Source: Bryobacterales bacterium (lineage in GTDB: Bacteria > Acidobacteriota > Terriglobia > Bryobacterales > Bryobacteraceae). From it: a stretch of DNA of 22,371 nt. Location of the stretch: contig JAEUQE010000140.1 of the NCBI GenBank assembly GCA_016789785.1, forward strand, positions 1 to 22,371. The letters run 5' to 3'. Position 1 is the stretch's first letter. Each line of letters begins with the position of its first letter. Below the pieces are notes generated by a model that did not search any database, was not told where the DNA came from, and was given only the letters and a program-made list of their open reading frames with translations. The translations under genes were made by a program, and so were the position numbers. Below are positions 1 to 8,467 of this stretch, one piece after another.

Positions 1-927
1 CTGGAAATCACCCGCGATCTGAACGCGATTTCGAACGATTTTCTCAGCCGCGATCTGCTTCCCACCGCGGCCATGACGGCAAACAACAATTTCCTCGCCG
101 CGAACCTGCCTAACCCGTTCCGGGGGCTGACACCGGTATCGGCGCCGAACCTGAATAACGCAGCCAACCGGAGCCGCTCCGCCCTGTTGCGTCCGTTCCC
201 GCACTTTGGCGCCCTCAACACGACCACCAATCAGGGATACTCCTGGTATCACTCCATGCAAGCCCAATTCGAACGCCGCTTCTCAAAGGGCTTCACACTG
301 CAAGGCAGTTACACGTTTTCGAAGTTTATGGAGGCAGCGGCCTACCTGAATGCGGCCGATGCAATGCCGGTGGAAGTGATTTCCGATTTCGACATTCCGC
401 ATCGCGTTGTGGCTAGCGGCATTTGGGAGATCCCCGTCGGAAAGGGCCGCGCTTTTGGTAGCAACATGCATCCGGTGGCGAATGCGATCGCTGGCGGCTG
501 GCAAGTCTCGGCGATTTACACGATGCAGTCCGGCGCACCGATCGGGTGGGGAAATATCCCCTTTGCAGGTGACATTAATGACGTCAAGGTGGATAACCCT
601 GTTCGCACCCGCTGGTTCAATACGGACGCCGGGTTCATCAAGAACCAGATTCTGCAGAGTAATATCCGGTACTTCCCGTTGCGCCTCCCGTTCCTGCGCG
701 TGATGGGCGTGAATAACTGGGACACCTCGTTAATCAAGAACACACGATTCGGCACGGACGGCAGGTACTCGGTGCAGTTCCGAGCTGAGTTCCTCAACAC
801 CCTGAACAGGGCGCAGATGCCGGCTCCAAACACCGATCCAAGAAACGTCCTGTTCGGTGAGAGCCGCGCCAGCAACCAGGCGAATTATCCGCGGCGGATT
901 CAGTTAACCGCGAAGTTCATATTCTAA
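1..927 (+). CDS. Oar-like TonB-dependent receptor, C-terminal part (5' end outside window)
   Basis: The frame is open from base 1, before the first ATG at 73, so this is the last ~308 residues of a longer protein. The visible part looks like the C-terminal beta-barrel of the large Oar-like receptors of Acidobacteriota. It has alternating aromatic/polar strands, a segment reading IPHRVVASGIWEIPVGKGR, a later RAEFLNTLNRAQ strand, and an end in Phe-Ile-Phe, the terminal aromatic typical of outer-membrane barrels recognised by the BAM machinery. The N-terminal CnaB-like and plug domains of the family would lie upstream. The substrate cannot be told from this part. A perfect hairpin lies 52 bases after the stop and may end transcription. 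Family assignment is strong; function beyond an outer-membrane receptor is inference. Confidence 0.85.
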   Translation: MEITRDLNAISNDFLSRDLLPTAAMTANNNFLAANLPNPFRGLTPVSAPNLNNAANRSRSALLRPFPHFGALNTTTNQGYSWYHSMQAQFERRFSKGFTLQGSYTFSKFMEAAAYLNAADAMPVEVISDFDIPHRVVASGIWEIPVGKGRAFGSNMHPVANAIAGGWQVSAIYTMQSGAPIGWGNIPFAGDINDVKVDNPVRTRWFNTDAGFIKNQILQSNIRYFPLRLPFLRVMGVNNWDTSLIKNTRFGTDGRYSVQFRAEFLNTLNRAQMPAPNTDPRNVLFGESRASNQANYPRRIQLTAKFIF

Positions 928-1316
928 GCGCTAACCGCGCGGCGCACGCCTCCAGCGAAGTAGCCGCCCGTTATTGATTCCAGGGAACATTCAGCGATGT
1001 TCCCTGGAGAGTGCGCTAGGTGCGCGCAAAGATCGCCGCCACCCAGTCGCGCAGTCACTCGACGGGTTGAGGCAGCGGAATGGCGGCTAATAACTGTTGT
1101 CGCACGCTTTCCACACGGGCCCGCAGAAACGGCTCCAACCCAGGAATGTTGAACAATGGCAGCGGCGGCTGACCGGGCTGGGGTGACCCACCGCCGATTC
1201 GCTGATCCTCTGCCAGGGACCGCTCGAACTACGCTGCGGTTCACAATTGGCTTTACGCCGCTTCAAGGATTCTCCTTGGCGGGAATAGACGGTGGAGCCG
1301 ACGGGATGTTCCTGGT
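928..1316. other. Gene-poor interval between the receptor and the YHS gene
   Basis: I see no convincing intact gene in these 389 bases. They contain a perfect hairpin (979-1008), the upstream region of the YHS gene, and on the reverse strand an open stretch (1228 to 1055) that reads like a protein C-terminus but has no ATG or GTG at its beginning. A reverse-strand TTG at 1266 has a good AAGGAGA ribosome-binding site (1277-1271), but its frame gives a different, unrecognised peptide ending at 1087. The interval may hold a decayed small gene, or just spacer and promoter sequence. Confidence 0.5.
979..1008. terminator. Perfect 12-bp hairpin after the receptor gene
   Basis: Bases 979-990 and 997-1008 are exact reverse complements (core CCAGGGAACAT / ATGTTCCCTGG) around a six-base loop, TCAGCG. 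It lies 52 bases past the receptor stop. There is no T-run on either side, so it is not a textbook intrinsic terminator. It could still act as a 3'-end stabilising structure or a Rho-assisted terminator. A protein-binding inverted repeat is the alternative. Confidence 0.55.
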
Positions 1317-1757
1317 ATGCGAACAATTCTCATGTTGTGCCTGCTTTGCGCGGTTGCCCTCGCCGCCGATCCGCTGAAGAAGACCGTGAACACCAACTCC
1401 GATGGTCTGGCGATCAAGGGCCACGATCCCGTCGCCTACTTCACGGAATCAAAGCCCGTGAAGGGGCTCAAGGAGTTTGAGCACCAGCACGAGGGCGCAA
1501 CCTACCAATTCGCCAGCGCAGCCAACCGCGACCTGTTCAAAGCCAACCCCTCGAAGTATCTGCCGCAGTACGGCGGCTATTGTGCCTGGGCGGTCAGCAA
1601 GGGCCATACGGCGGGAATCTCGCCCAACGCATGGAAGATCGTCGACGGACGCCTGTTTCTGAACCATCCGCTGGCGAAAGGAAAGTTCGAACGGGGCCAC
1701 GCCACGGCAATCCCGGATGCCGACCGCAACTGGCCGAAGATCCTGACCGGCAAGTAG
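1317..1757 (+). CDS. Secreted YHS-domain protein
   Basis: This 146-residue protein has a clear signal peptide (residues 1-17, a hydrophobic stretch ending ALA-A), so it should act outside the cytoplasm. The mature part is one YHS-type domain: an NSDGLAIKGHDPVAYF entry motif near residues 27-42, then YLPQYGGYCAWAV around 81-93 with Cys89, then a NAWKIVDGRLFLN strand near 104-116. Related annotations are often 'YHS domain-containing (seleno)protein'. Here the key position is an ordinary TGT cysteine codon, with no in-frame TGA. YHS domains are often linked to metal, especially copper, handling, but a metal role here is inference. The ATG at 1317 has only a weak purine-rich site (GGGA) upstream. 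The next gene starts 173 bases downstream, so shared transcription is possible but not tight. Confidence 0.88.
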   Translation: MRTILMLCLLCAVALAADPLKKTVNTNSDGLAIKGHDPVAYFTESKPVKGLKEFEHQHEGATYQFASAANRDLFKANPSKYLPQYGGYCAWAVSKGHTAGISPNAWKIVDGRLFLNHPLAKGKFERGHATAIPDADRNWPKILTGK

Positions 1758-1930
1758 CGGGCCGCAACCGCACGGCCTGCCGGTCCATGGCATACTGAGA
1801 GAACACAAGCCGTCGCCCATTCCGGTCCCGGCGTCCCTGCCAAACCCATTCGCCGCCGGCGCCGTCCAAAGGGAGAGGCTGTCTGATTCTGCATGTATCG
1901 CCGATCCAAGTCCATGTCGCCGGAGTCCGC

Positions 1931-4462
1931 ATGCGTCCGCATGTAGTGAGGGCGGTTTTCTTCCGGGAGCTGGCGAGCTACTTCTCCACTCCGACAGGCT
2001 ACGTCTTCATCACGTTATTCGTCTTCCTCAGCGCCATCGCGGCATTCTGGCAGGAGCGATTCTTTGCGGGGAACCTCGCCAATCTCGATGCCCTGAATGC
2101 CTATTTTCCCTATCTCCTGGTCTTCCTCCTCCCGTCCATCAGCATGAGCCTTTGGGCGGAGGAGCGACGTCAGGGCACCGAGGAACTGCTGCTCACTCTG
2201 CCGGCCAGCGACTTCCAGATCGTGCTGGGCAAGTACCTCGCCGCGGTTGCCATCTACACAGTTTCGCTGCTGTTCTCGCTCAGCCACGTCGTGGTTCTCA
2301 TGTGGCTGGGCAATCCTGATCCGGGCCTCATGATCTCCACCTACCTCGGCTACTGGTTGATGGGGTCGGCGCTGCTGGCAGTCGCCATGGTGGGATCGGC
2401 ACTCACGGATAACCTCACCGTAGCCTTCATCCTCGGCGCGCTGCTCTGCGCGTTGTTTGTCTTTCTTGACCGGGCCGGCCTCATTGTCCAAGGCGCGCCA
2501 CAGCGTCTGCTGGAGCGTCTCTCCGTGGTCGAACAATTCCGCAATCTTTCAAGCGGAATCGTCACCGCCGGTGCGGTTACTTACTTCGCCGCATTGGGCA
2601 TTGCGGCCTTCTACGCCAATGTCGCTCTCCTCGGCCGCCGGCGATGGCCCACGGGCCCAAAGACCCCGAAACTCTCCCTGCACACCGCGATTCGTGTGGC
2701 GGCGGCACTCGTCATCGCCGCAAGCGCCACGGTGCTCGCCAGCCAATTCCGCGCCCGGGTGGATACGACATCGGAGCAGATTCACTCGCTCGCGCCTGAC
2801 ACCCGCAAATTGCTTGCAAGCCTCGACGCGCGGCAGCCGGTGTTCATCCACGCCTATCTGAGCCCGGATGTCCCCAAGAGCTACGTTGCGGCGCGTGCGA
2901 GTCTTGTTGCGACGCTGCGTGAGTTCGACGCGGCAGGGGGTGAAGCGCTCCACACCCGCATCGTAGAGACACTGAAATACACACCCGCGGCCCGCGAAGC
3001 ACAGGAGCGCTACAACATCCGGCCATTCCGTGTTCCCGTCACCGAAGAGTCGGCCGCGCTCAATGAGATCTTCCTCGGTCTGGTCTTCCAATCAGGCAAC
3101 GAAGAATTCGTCATTCCCTTCCTCGAACGCGGACTGCCTGTCGAGTACGAATTGATGCGCTCCGTTCGCGTGGTATCGCGGGCGAAGCGGCGGACTGTCG
3201 GCGTGCTTGACACGGCTGCGCGATTGTTCGGCGGTGTCGACTTCCAGCGCTCCTCGCAGTCACAGGAATGGTCCATCGTCGGCGAACTCCGCAAGCAGTA
3301 CGACGTGCGGCAGGTTTCGCCCGATGCGGACTACCCGCAAGATCTCGACGCGCTGATGGTGGCATTGCCGCACACGTTATCGCAGCCACAATTGGATAGG
3401 CTCGCGGCGTACGCCAAGCAAGGCAAGCCGCTTCTGGTGCTGCTGGATCCGATGCCCGCATTCAATCTGGAACTTGCGCCATCTACCATGGAGAACGCCG
3501 CGAATTTGCGTTCACTGCTGGACGTTCTCGGCGTCAACTGGCAGCCGAACCGCATCGTGTGGGACAGCTACAATCCGCATCCGCAATTGAAGTCGCTGCC
3601 GAAAGAAGTGGTCTTCGTCGGCAAGGGCTTTCAGGAGAAGGAAGCGGTCACTTCGGGGCTGCAGGAACTCGTGCTGCTCTATGGTGGCGAATTGAAGCCG
3701 CGGAGTGACGCATCCACGAAGTTCGTTCCTCTATTGGAGACGACAAACGAGGGCGGCTTGCTCCGGTATGAAGATCTGGTGCAACGTTCGCTCTTCGGCG
3801 TGTCGATGAATCCGGCTCCGGAGCGCCGGCCAAGCAAAGAGAAACATGTATTGGCCGCGCGTGTCACCGGCGCCGCGAACGCCATTGTCCTCGCGGATGT
3901 GGATGCGATTGGCGAACAGTTCTTTGAGCTGCGCAGGCGTGGCGTGGAAAACCTCAACTTCGACAACGTGACGTTCGTGCTCAACGCAGTGGATCAACTG
4001 GTGGGTGACCCCTCGTTCATCGCGCTGCGCAAACGCCGGCCGCGCTATCGAACACTGGAGGCTGTGGAAGCACGCACGAAGCAATACGAGGAGCAGCGTC
4101 TCAAGCAGACCCAGGAAGCAGAAGTGATCGCGGAACAACGTCTGCGGGAAGCCCAGGCACGGCTCGATCGGGCGGTGCGCGAGATTCAACAGCGGGCCGA
4201 CATTGATGATCAAGCCAAGCAGATCATGATCTCGAACATCCAGTCCGTGGAGAACCGGCGCCTGACGGTCGCACGCTCAAACATCGACGACGAAAAGCAG
4301 CGTCAGGTGGAGGCAAGCCGCGCGGAGATGGAAAGTTCCATCCGCGGCATACAAAACACCATCAAGCTTCTTGCCGTGGTGCTGCCGCCGATTCCCGCGT
4401 TGATCGCGTTTCTACTGGTATCCGCGCGCAGGCTCGCCCGTGAGCCGGCGGCGCGGCTGTGA
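1931..4462 (+). CDS. GldF-GldG fusion: ABC-2 permease joined to auxiliary transport domain
   Basis: This 843-residue membrane protein joins two subunits that are separate in gliding Bacteroidota. Residues ~8-235 form an ABC-2-type permease with about six membrane spans; the EERRQGTEELLLTLP loop near 77-91 is typical of GldF. A further span at ~254-271 leads into a GldG-like extracytoplasmic domain (PF09822-type) beginning DTTSEQIHSLAPDTRKLL near 278-295. Residues ~700-790 are rich in Glu, Gln, Arg and Ala and probably form a coiled coil. A final span lies near 813-833. The ATG at 1931 has CGGAG five bases upstream; the frame is open back to 1799 but has no earlier ATG, GTG or TTG. It is followed by a DUF4340 gene, as in known GldG-family operons. 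The partner ATPase is not in the window. The exported substrate is unknown. Confidence 0.9.
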   Translation: MRPHVVRAVFFRELASYFSTPTGYVFITLFVFLSAIAAFWQERFFAGNLANLDALNAYFPYLLVFLLPSISMSLWAEERRQGTEELLLTLPASDFQIVLGKYLAAVAIYTVSLLFSLSHVVVLMWLGNPDPGLMISTYLGYWLMGSALLAVAMVGSALTDNLTVAFILGALLCALFVFLDRAGLIVQGAPQRLLERLSVVEQFRNLSSGIVTAGAVTYFAALGIAAFYANVALLGRRRWPTGPKTPKLSLHTAIRVAAALVIAASATVLASQFRARVDTTSEQIHSLAPDTRKLLASLDARQPVFIHAYLSPDVPKSYVAARASLVATLREFDAAGGEALHTRIVETLKYTPAAREAQERYNIRPFRVPVTEESAALNEIFLGLVFQSGNEEFVIPFLERGLPVEYELMRSVRVVSRAKRRTVGVLDTAARLFGGVDFQRSSQSQEWSIVGELRKQYDVRQVSPDADYPQDLDALMVALPHTLSQPQLDRLAAYAKQGKPLLVLLDPMPAFNLELAPSTMENAANLRSLLDVLGVNWQPNRIVWDSYNPHPQLKSLPKEVVFVGKGFQEKEAVTSGLQELVLLYGGELKPRSDASTKFVPLLETTNEGGLLRYEDLVQRSLFGVSMNPAPERRPSKEKHVLAARVTGAANAIVLADVDAIGEQFFELRRRGVENLNFDNVTFVLNAVDQLVGDPSFIALRKRRPRYRTLEAVEARTKQYEEQRLKQTQEAEVIAEQRLREAQARLDRAVREIQQRADIDDQAKQIMISNIQSVENRRLTVARSNIDDEKQRQVEASRAEMESSIRGIQNTIKLLAVVLPPIPALIAFLLVSARRLAREPAARL

Positions 4463-4472
4463 GGTATCGCGA

Positions 4473-5777
4473 ATGAACGAGACACTCAAGACGGCCGCGA
4501 TGATCGCTACGGCGGTGGTATTCACAACCGCCGCCATTGTGGTTGAGCCGGAACGCCGCACGCCCTCCATTCTGAGCGATCAAGGCGAGACGTTCTATCC
4601 GAAGTTCACCGATCCACAGGCTGTGAAGACCATTGAGGTCGTCGACTACGATGAAGCCACGGCAGCCGCGCGCCCGTTTCAGGTGGAGTTTCGCAATGGC
4701 CGGTGGATCCTGCCGGCGAACTACAACTATCCCATCGATATTGGCGATCGTCTTGTGAAAACCGCGGGAGCACTCATCGATTTGAAAAAGGACTCGGTTG
4801 TCTCGGACTCCGCTGCTGATCATGTGAAGTACGGTGTGCTGGACCCTCTGGATGCAAAGTCGGCGTCGCTGACGGGCCGCGGCAAGCGGGTCACACTGCG
4901 CGACACACGCAAAGAGATCCTCGCGGACTTCGTGCTCGGCAAAGCAGTGGAGGGCAAGAAAGGACTGCGCTACGTGCGTCTGCCGGCGGAGCGGCGCATT
5001 TATGCCGTGCGCACCGACGCCGATCCAAGCGCTCGCTTCGCCGATTGGGTGAATGCGGATCTGCTTCGCATCGCCTCCCCAACTCTGCGCCGCATTCAGA
5101 TTCTGAGCTACTCCATCGACGAGCAGTTCGGGCGTCTGATGAACATGGAGACCACAACCTTGTCGCAGGAGGGCGCGCAGTGGACGGCGCAAGGTTCCTC
5201 GCAACTGAATCGAGCCACCATCCAAGGGATCGTTTCTACACTCGACACATTGAAGATCGCGGATGTGCGGCCGAAGCCGCCGTCGATGGCGGAAGGTCTG
5301 CGCACCGGCAAGCTTGAGATGACACTCGAAGGCGCAATGTCGATGCGCCAGCGCGGCTTCTTTCTGAGCCCCAACGGACGGTTGCTCGCCAATGAAGGGG
5401 AGTTGATCGCCGATACTGCCAACGGCCTCGTCTATGTCCTGCGCTTTGGCGAAGTCGCGACAAGCCAGGGCGAAGTCAAGCCTGCTTCCACAGGCAATGA
5501 AAACCGTTTCCTGTTTGTTACGGTCAACTACGACCCGCAACGTGCCGCCAAGTACGGCGACACGAGCGGGAGCGGCGAGCGGGTGGCACGCGACCTGACC
5601 AGCCGTTTCGCGGACTGGTACTACATCATCAGTGGACAGGACTTCCAGAGGCTTCGGCCCTCACGGAAGCAGGTGGGATTGCCGCCGCAACTTCAACCGC
5701 AGTTCCCCGGTCAGGCGCCGCAGCAGGGAATGCCCTCGCCACAACAGCCTCCACCACCCGCGCGGCCACCTTTGTAG
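4473..5777 (+). CDS. DUF4340-domain protein, partner of the GldG-type exporter
   Basis: A 434-residue protein with an N-terminal membrane anchor (about residues 8-24), followed by beta-rich DUF4340-like repeats: FEVEFRNGRW-type strands and a 'VKYGVLDP' segment near residue 113, common in this family. The C-terminus is a Pro/Gln-rich tail (last ~30 residues). DUF4340 proteins usually sit directly after GldG-family genes and are thought to be extracytoplasmic accessory parts of the exporter; the molecular role is unknown. I chose the ATG at 4473 because GAGGT at 4461-4465, overlapping the upstream stop, is well spaced. An in-frame GTG at 4440 would overlap the upstream gene and lacks a good site. 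The 10-base gap to the fusion gene indicates one operon. Confidence 0.85.
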   Translation: MNETLKTAAMIATAVVFTTAAIVVEPERRTPSILSDQGETFYPKFTDPQAVKTIEVVDYDEATAAARPFQVEFRNGRWILPANYNYPIDIGDRLVKTAGALIDLKKDSVVSDSAADHVKYGVLDPLDAKSASLTGRGKRVTLRDTRKEILADFVLGKAVEGKKGLRYVRLPAERRIYAVRTDADPSARFADWVNADLLRIASPTLRRIQILSYSIDEQFGRLMNMETTTLSQEGAQWTAQGSSQLNRATIQGIVSTLDTLKIADVRPKPPSMAEGLRTGKLEMTLEGAMSMRQRGFFLSPNGRLLANEGELIADTANGLVYVLRFGEVATSQGEVKPASTGNENRFLFVTVNYDPQRAAKYGDTSGSGERVARDLTSRFADWYYIISGQDFQRLRPSRKQVGLPPQLQPQFPGQAPQQGMPSPQQPPPPARPPL

Positions 5778-5825
5778 CGGCTTGCCGCGCTTCGCCTGCG
5801 CAACGTGGTACGCTGCCATTCGATC

Positions 5826-6824
5826 ATGATCGGGCAAGGCATTCTCTTCACGGTTCTCTCAGGGATCGCAAACGGGCTCTTCACCACACCCATGAAGCTC
5901 ATTCCAGGCTGGAAGTGGGAGAACATCTGGCTGATCTTCATCCTCACGGCATGTCTCCTCATGCCTGCGTTCATGGTCGCGATCACGGTGGGCGACCCAC
6001 GCCCGGTATTCGAGGCATCACCAACGAATGCGCTGTTCGCGGCCCTGACGTTCGGGTTCATTTGGGGATTCGGCGCGATTCTTTTCGGCCTCAGTGTCGA
6101 CCGGCTCGGCGTATCGGTCGCGAACAGCCTCGTGATCGGCATCAGCAGCGCGCTTGGATCGCTGGTGCCCTTGATGCTTGGCGGGACGCTGCGTTTCGAA
6201 ACGCGGCAGATCCTGTTGTTCCTCGGCATCGCTGCGTTTCTCGTGGGGGTGATGTTGTGCGGCGCCGCCGGCAAGATGCGCGAAGCGAGCACATCCGTCC
6301 GGCCATCCAGCACGGGATTGTTCTTCGCGGCCGGCGCAGGTGTCCTTTCAGCGATCTTCAATATCGGCTATTCCCTCGCACTTCCCATCGCGGCGGCGGG
6401 GGAGCAACGCGGGCTCTCGAATTTCGCCGCCACCAACTGCATCTGGCTTCTCATGCTCGCTGCCGGTTCGATTCCGAACATTGCGTTCTGCCTGCATCTT
6501 GCGCGAAAGAACGAGAGCTTACCACTCTTCATGAATGCTGCGCCAAGCCGCGGATTCTCGCTCTCTGGAGTGATGGGACTGCTGTGGGGCGGCAGTATCT
6601 TCCTGTATGGCGCTGCGACGCCTCTGCTTGGTGACATCGGACCATCCATCGGCTGGCCGCTGAGTCTGGCGGTCGCACTGCTGCTCGCCAACACGATGGG
6701 TGTGGTGCTGGGAGAGTGGAAGAGCGCACCGCAAATCGCGCATCGCCGGATGATCGCAGGAATCGCGGTGCTGTTGGTTGCGGTTGTACTCTGCGCCACC
6801 TCGGCGGGACAGGGGAAGGCATGA
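5826..6824 (+). CDS. RhaT-family sugar permease
   Basis: A 332-residue integral membrane protein with about ten hydrophobic segments, typical in length for the L-rhamnose/H+ symporter (RhaT) family of the drug/metabolite transporter superfamily. Family features include the start IGQGILFTVLSGIANG, the TTPMKLIPGWKWENIW loop after the first span, and the FIWGFGAILFGLSVDRLG segment near the third. In E. coli RhaT imports rhamnose, but no rhamnose catabolic gene is present here. The next gene metabolises ManNAc-6-phosphate and its ATG overlaps this stop by one base, so an amino-sugar or related substrate is more likely for this copy (inference). I prefer the ATG at 5826 over a GTG at 5805 because the family-like N-terminus starts there; neither has a clear ribosome-binding site. 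Confidence 0.85.
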   Translation: MIGQGILFTVLSGIANGLFTTPMKLIPGWKWENIWLIFILTACLLMPAFMVAITVGDPRPVFEASPTNALFAALTFGFIWGFGAILFGLSVDRLGVSVANSLVIGISSALGSLVPLMLGGTLRFETRQILLFLGIAAFLVGVMLCGAAGKMREASTSVRPSSTGLFFAAGAGVLSAIFNIGYSLALPIAAAGEQRGLSNFAATNCIWLLMLAAGSIPNIAFCLHLARKNESLPLFMNAAPSRGFSLSGVMGLLWGGSIFLYGAATPLLGDIGPSIGWPLSLAVALLLANTMGVVLGEWKSAPQIAHRRMIAGIAVLLVAVVLCATSAGQGKA

Positions 6825-8422
6825 TGAGCGATCTCTTCTCAAAGTTGCAGGGCAAGTTGGTCGTCTCGTGCCAGGCGCCCGATGGCGACGTGTTCCACGG
6901 TCCGCAAGGTATGGCGATGTTCGCACGATCCGCGGTGGAAGCAGGCGCGGCGGGCATTCGTGCGAACGGCGCGGAAGATGTGGCGGCAATTCGTCGCGCC
7001 GTGGATGTGCCCATCCTGGCAATTCACAAAGCGATCCACCACGATGGGCGCATCCTCATCACACCCACGTTCGAAGCCGCGGAAGCACTGGCTGCCGCGG
7101 GAGCGGACGCGATCGCGCTCGATTGCACCGCGCGTGGACGCGCGGCGGGAGCACTCGAACGGCTTGCACGGATTCGCGCAGAGTTGAAGCTGCCTGTATT
7201 CGCTGACATCGCAACCATCGAAGATGGTGTGGCGGCTGCGGCGGCAGGGGCTGACTGCGTGCTCACAACCATGCGCGGATACACCGATGATACGCAGCAC
7301 ATCCAACGCTTCGAACCTGATTTCGTAGCCGCTCTTGCGAAAGCGGTGCCGGTTCCGGTCGCGGCGGAGGGCCGCATTCACACACCCGCCGATGCCGCTG
7401 CCGCCATCGCCGCGGGAGCATGCTTCGTGGTGGTCGGCACCGCGATCACGCGGCCGGGCATTCTCACTCAGCAGTTCCGTGATGCCGTCGAATCCGTCGC
7501 CCAGGCCCGCACCGGCTACTTCGCGGGTATCGACCTCGGCAGCACCAACACGAAGTCAGGCATCGTTTCTTCGCAGGGTGAACTGCTGCACACTGCCACA
7601 ACACCTACGCCTGCGGGTGGGCGCGAAGTCCTCCTCGGTCACCTGGAATCAGTAGCACGGGAACTTCTTTCCGCCGCACAAGCTCGCGGCATTGAAGTGC
7701 AGGCGCTTGGCATCGCCACCGGAGGTTGGGTCGACAATCAGAGTGGCCGTGTTCTCTACGCGAGTGAGAATCTGCCCGGCTGGACAGGTACGCCAATCGC
7801 CGAGCATCTCAGTTCCCGGCTCGGTCTTGCGATTGGCGTCGAGAACGATGCGAATGCGCTCGCGGTTGCGGAGAAACGATTCGGCGCAGGCCGCCCCTAC
7901 GATGATTTCGTGATGATCACACTTGGCACTGGAATCGGCGGAGGCTGCTACGTGAACAGCCGGCTGCATCGCGGCGCGCACAGCTTCGCCAACGCGGTGG
8001 GACATCTGCCGATTCATCCCGACGGCCTCGCGTGCACATGCGGAGCAAAGGGATGTGTCGAGGTCTACGCCAACGTCGCAGCGCTTCGCCGCTATGCGGG
8101 AGATCGATTTCAAAACGCCGCGGACATCATCGAAGCGGCGCAATCAGGCGATGCCACCGCACGCAGCGCGATTCGAACGCTGGCTGGCTATCTTGCGGTT
8201 GGATGCGCCTCCGTCGTGAATCTCCTCGACCCGCAAGCCTTGATTTTCGGCGGTGGCGTTGTCGAGAACAATCCGTTTCTGCTTGCCGATCTCAAAGAAG
8301 CGCTCGACGGCCGCATCACCGCGTCGGCGCAGCGGAATCTCGTGTTGTGCAATTCCGCGCTGGGCTACCACGGAGGTGTGCTTGGCGCGGTAGCTGTTGC
8401 GATGGACTACATGAGCCGCTGA
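6824..8422 (+). CDS. Bifunctional ManNAc-6-phosphate 2-epimerase / ROK-family sugar kinase (NanE-NanK-type fusion)
   Basis: A 532-residue cytoplasmic fusion of two sialic-acid-pathway enzymes. Residues ~1-230 are a NanE-type TIM barrel, which converts ManNAc-6-P to GlcNAc-6-P. Lys69 (ILAIHKA), Asp128 (VFADIA) and Glu182 (AAEGR) match the expected catalytic positions. Residues ~233-532 are a ROK kinase: phosphate-binding GIDLGSTNTK, catalytic Asp342 in ENDANA, GTGIGGG, and a zinc site from His394 with Cys404, Cys406 and Cys411 in the CTCGAKGCVE signature. The likely kinase reaction is ManNAc to ManNAc-6-P, giving both consecutive steps in one chain, though another N-acetylhexosamine is possible. 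The ATG at 6824 is 8 bases after AGGGG and overlaps the permease TGA (TGATG), suggesting coupled translation. An ATG at 6821 is also in frame but too close to the site. No NanA lyase or GlcNAc-6-P deacetylase is in the window. Confidence 0.9.
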   Translation: MSDLFSKLQGKLVVSCQAPDGDVFHGPQGMAMFARSAVEAGAAGIRANGAEDVAAIRRAVDVPILAIHKAIHHDGRILITPTFEAAEALAAAGADAIALDCTARGRAAGALERLARIRAELKLPVFADIATIEDGVAAAAAGADCVLTTMRGYTDDTQHIQRFEPDFVAALAKAVPVPVAAEGRIHTPADAAAAIAAGACFVVVGTAITRPGILTQQFRDAVESVAQARTGYFAGIDLGSTNTKSGIVSSQGELLHTATTPTPAGGREVLLGHLESVARELLSAAQARGIEVQALGIATGGWVDNQSGRVLYASENLPGWTGTPIAEHLSSRLGLAIGVENDANALAVAEKRFGAGRPYDDFVMITLGTGIGGGCYVNSRLHRGAHSFANAVGHLPIHPDGLACTCGAKGCVEVYANVAALRRYAGDRFQNAADIIEAAQSGDATARSAIRTLAGYLAVGCASVVNLLDPQALIFGGGVVENNPFLLADLKEALDGRITASAQRNLVLCNSALGYHGGVLGAVAVAMDYMSR

Positions 8423-8467
8423 TCAAGGCCGCGCACGAGGCGCCGCGCTCTTCGTAAAGTAGTCTTC

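Noticed and set aside
73..927. ATG at 73 as the true start of the first gene
   Set aside because: The same frame is open to base 1 and the product is only the C-terminal barrel of a much larger family, so the gene is cut by the window edge.
1317..1757. YHS protein as a selenoprotein
   Set aside because: The conserved position is a TGT cysteine codon and there is no in-frame TGA before the natural TAG stop.
4362..5540. 392-codon reverse-strand open frame opposite the DUF4340 gene
   Set aside because: It lies antisense to a well-supported gene, its product is rich in Arg/His/Cys with no recognisable domain, and high GC commonly opens such frames.
6716..6823. GTG-started N-terminal extension of the NanE-ROK protein
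   Set aside because: It would overlap the permease gene by over 100 bases and has no NanE-like sequence; the ATG at 6824 has a good ribosome-binding site.
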